Shown here in pieces: positions 5,244-5,525 of a DNA stretch of 5,525 nt (the stretch's first letter is position 1; every line of letters starts with the position of its first letter). The position numbers were made by a program, and so were the translations under genes. The notes under the pieces were generated by a model that was not told the origin of the DNA, did not search any database, and saw only the letters and a program-made list of their open reading frames with translations. The stretch is taken from contig CAKPXW010000102.1 in assembly GCA_934202505.1 (NCBI GenBank), positions 1-5,525 of the forward strand. The letters run 5' to 3'. The DNA comes from an uncultured Bacilli bacterium (GTDB taxonomy: Bacteria; Bacillota_I; Bacilli_A; RFN20; CAG-631).

Positions 5244-5525
5244 ATTATTTATTTGTAGTATTTTCTTACTTTCATCTTGTAATAAAGTTGAAAAACCATT
5301 TTATTTAGATGATGAATATTATTCTAAAGAAGGAAAGATTGAAATAATTGAAAGTTATGATACCATTTTAGAAAATGAAACCCAAAAGAAAAATTTTTTA
5401 GTTTATGTATATACTCCTGGATGTATGTCATGTGCTTCTTTTAAACCAATATTAAATGAATATGTTAAAAAAAATAATCTAATTGTGTATGGAATTGCCT
5501 ATTCTATTGTTTCTGAGCATAAGAC
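5227..5525 (+). CDS. Thioredoxin-like lipoprotein (partial; continues past the right edge)
   Basis: Ninety-nine complete codons are present and the frame is open at the edge. The signal peptide MKKIIKLFICSIFLLSSC ends in a canonical lipobox LSSC with Cys18. After a short linker comes a strand and active site typical of thioredoxin-fold proteins: NFLVYVYTPGCMSCASFKP (56-74), with the CxxC pair Cys66/Cys69 (CMSC), then a helix (ILNEYVKK) and a strand (LIVYGIAYSI). It is probably an extracytoplasmic disulfide reductase or isomerase; whether TlpA-like or another subgroup cannot be said without the C-terminus and its cis-Pro. The ATG lies inside the end of the upstream gene (17-nt overlap, +1 frame). 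A TAA at 5218-5220 rules out an earlier start. With no evident SD, translational coupling to the rhodanese-like gene is likely. Confidence 0.85.
   Translation, partial: MKKIIKLFICSIFLLSSCNKVEKPFYLDDEYYSKEGKIEIIESYDTILENETQKKNFLVYVYTPGCMSCASFKPILNEYVKKNNLIVYGIAYSIVSEHK

Noticed and set aside
1..5525. CRISPR arrays, insertion sequences, tRNA or rRNA genes
   Set aside because: No regularly spaced repeats, transposase motifs, terminal inverted repeats or cloverleaf sequences seen on either strand.

Overview
The window is very AT-rich. It uses the standard code: I count nine in-frame TGG tryptophan codons and no in-frame TGA in the coding regions. Most genes have strong Shine-Dalgarno (SD) sites of the AAGGAG type, intrinsic terminators are present, and trpS is preceded by a T-box leader. 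Together these suggest a low-GC Bacillota, perhaps an Erysipelotrichia- or RF39-like gut lineage within Bacilli. The code-4 mycoplasmas are excluded. The lineage assignment is inference only.

Layout, left to right. Positions 1-186 are non-coding and hold a likely terminator for the minus-strand RluA-type pseudouridine synthase gene (187-1095). Diverging from it is a small unrecognised plus-strand gene (1178-1561, 127 aa). Its stop overlaps the stop of a convergent minus-strand Cof-type HAD phosphatase gene (1558-2340). The small gene's probable terminator lies inside the HAD coding sequence (1616-1645). The HAD gene overlaps trpS (2337-3332) by ATGA. The trpS-HAD pair is preceded by a complete tryptophan T-box leader (about 3358-3573) with its own promoter, UGG specifier, 7-nt T-box bulge, antiterminator and terminator. 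Upstream of that is a minus-strand creatininase/MftE-type metallohydrolase gene (3611-4420) with a good promoter.

Diverging from the creatininase-like gene is a plus-strand operon that runs off the right edge: a rhodanese-like lipoprotein (4587-5243), overlapped by 17 nt by a thioredoxin-like lipoprotein with a CMSC motif (5227 to the end, partial). I read these as a membrane-anchored extracytoplasmic thiol or sulfur-relay pair. This is the most unusual content of the window.

How the genes work together: trpS and the HAD gene should rise together when charged tRNA-Trp is scarce. The TrpRS itself contains no tryptophan, so it can be made under that condition. The RluA-type enzyme, the small gene and the creatininase-like gene show no clear functional link to their neighbours.
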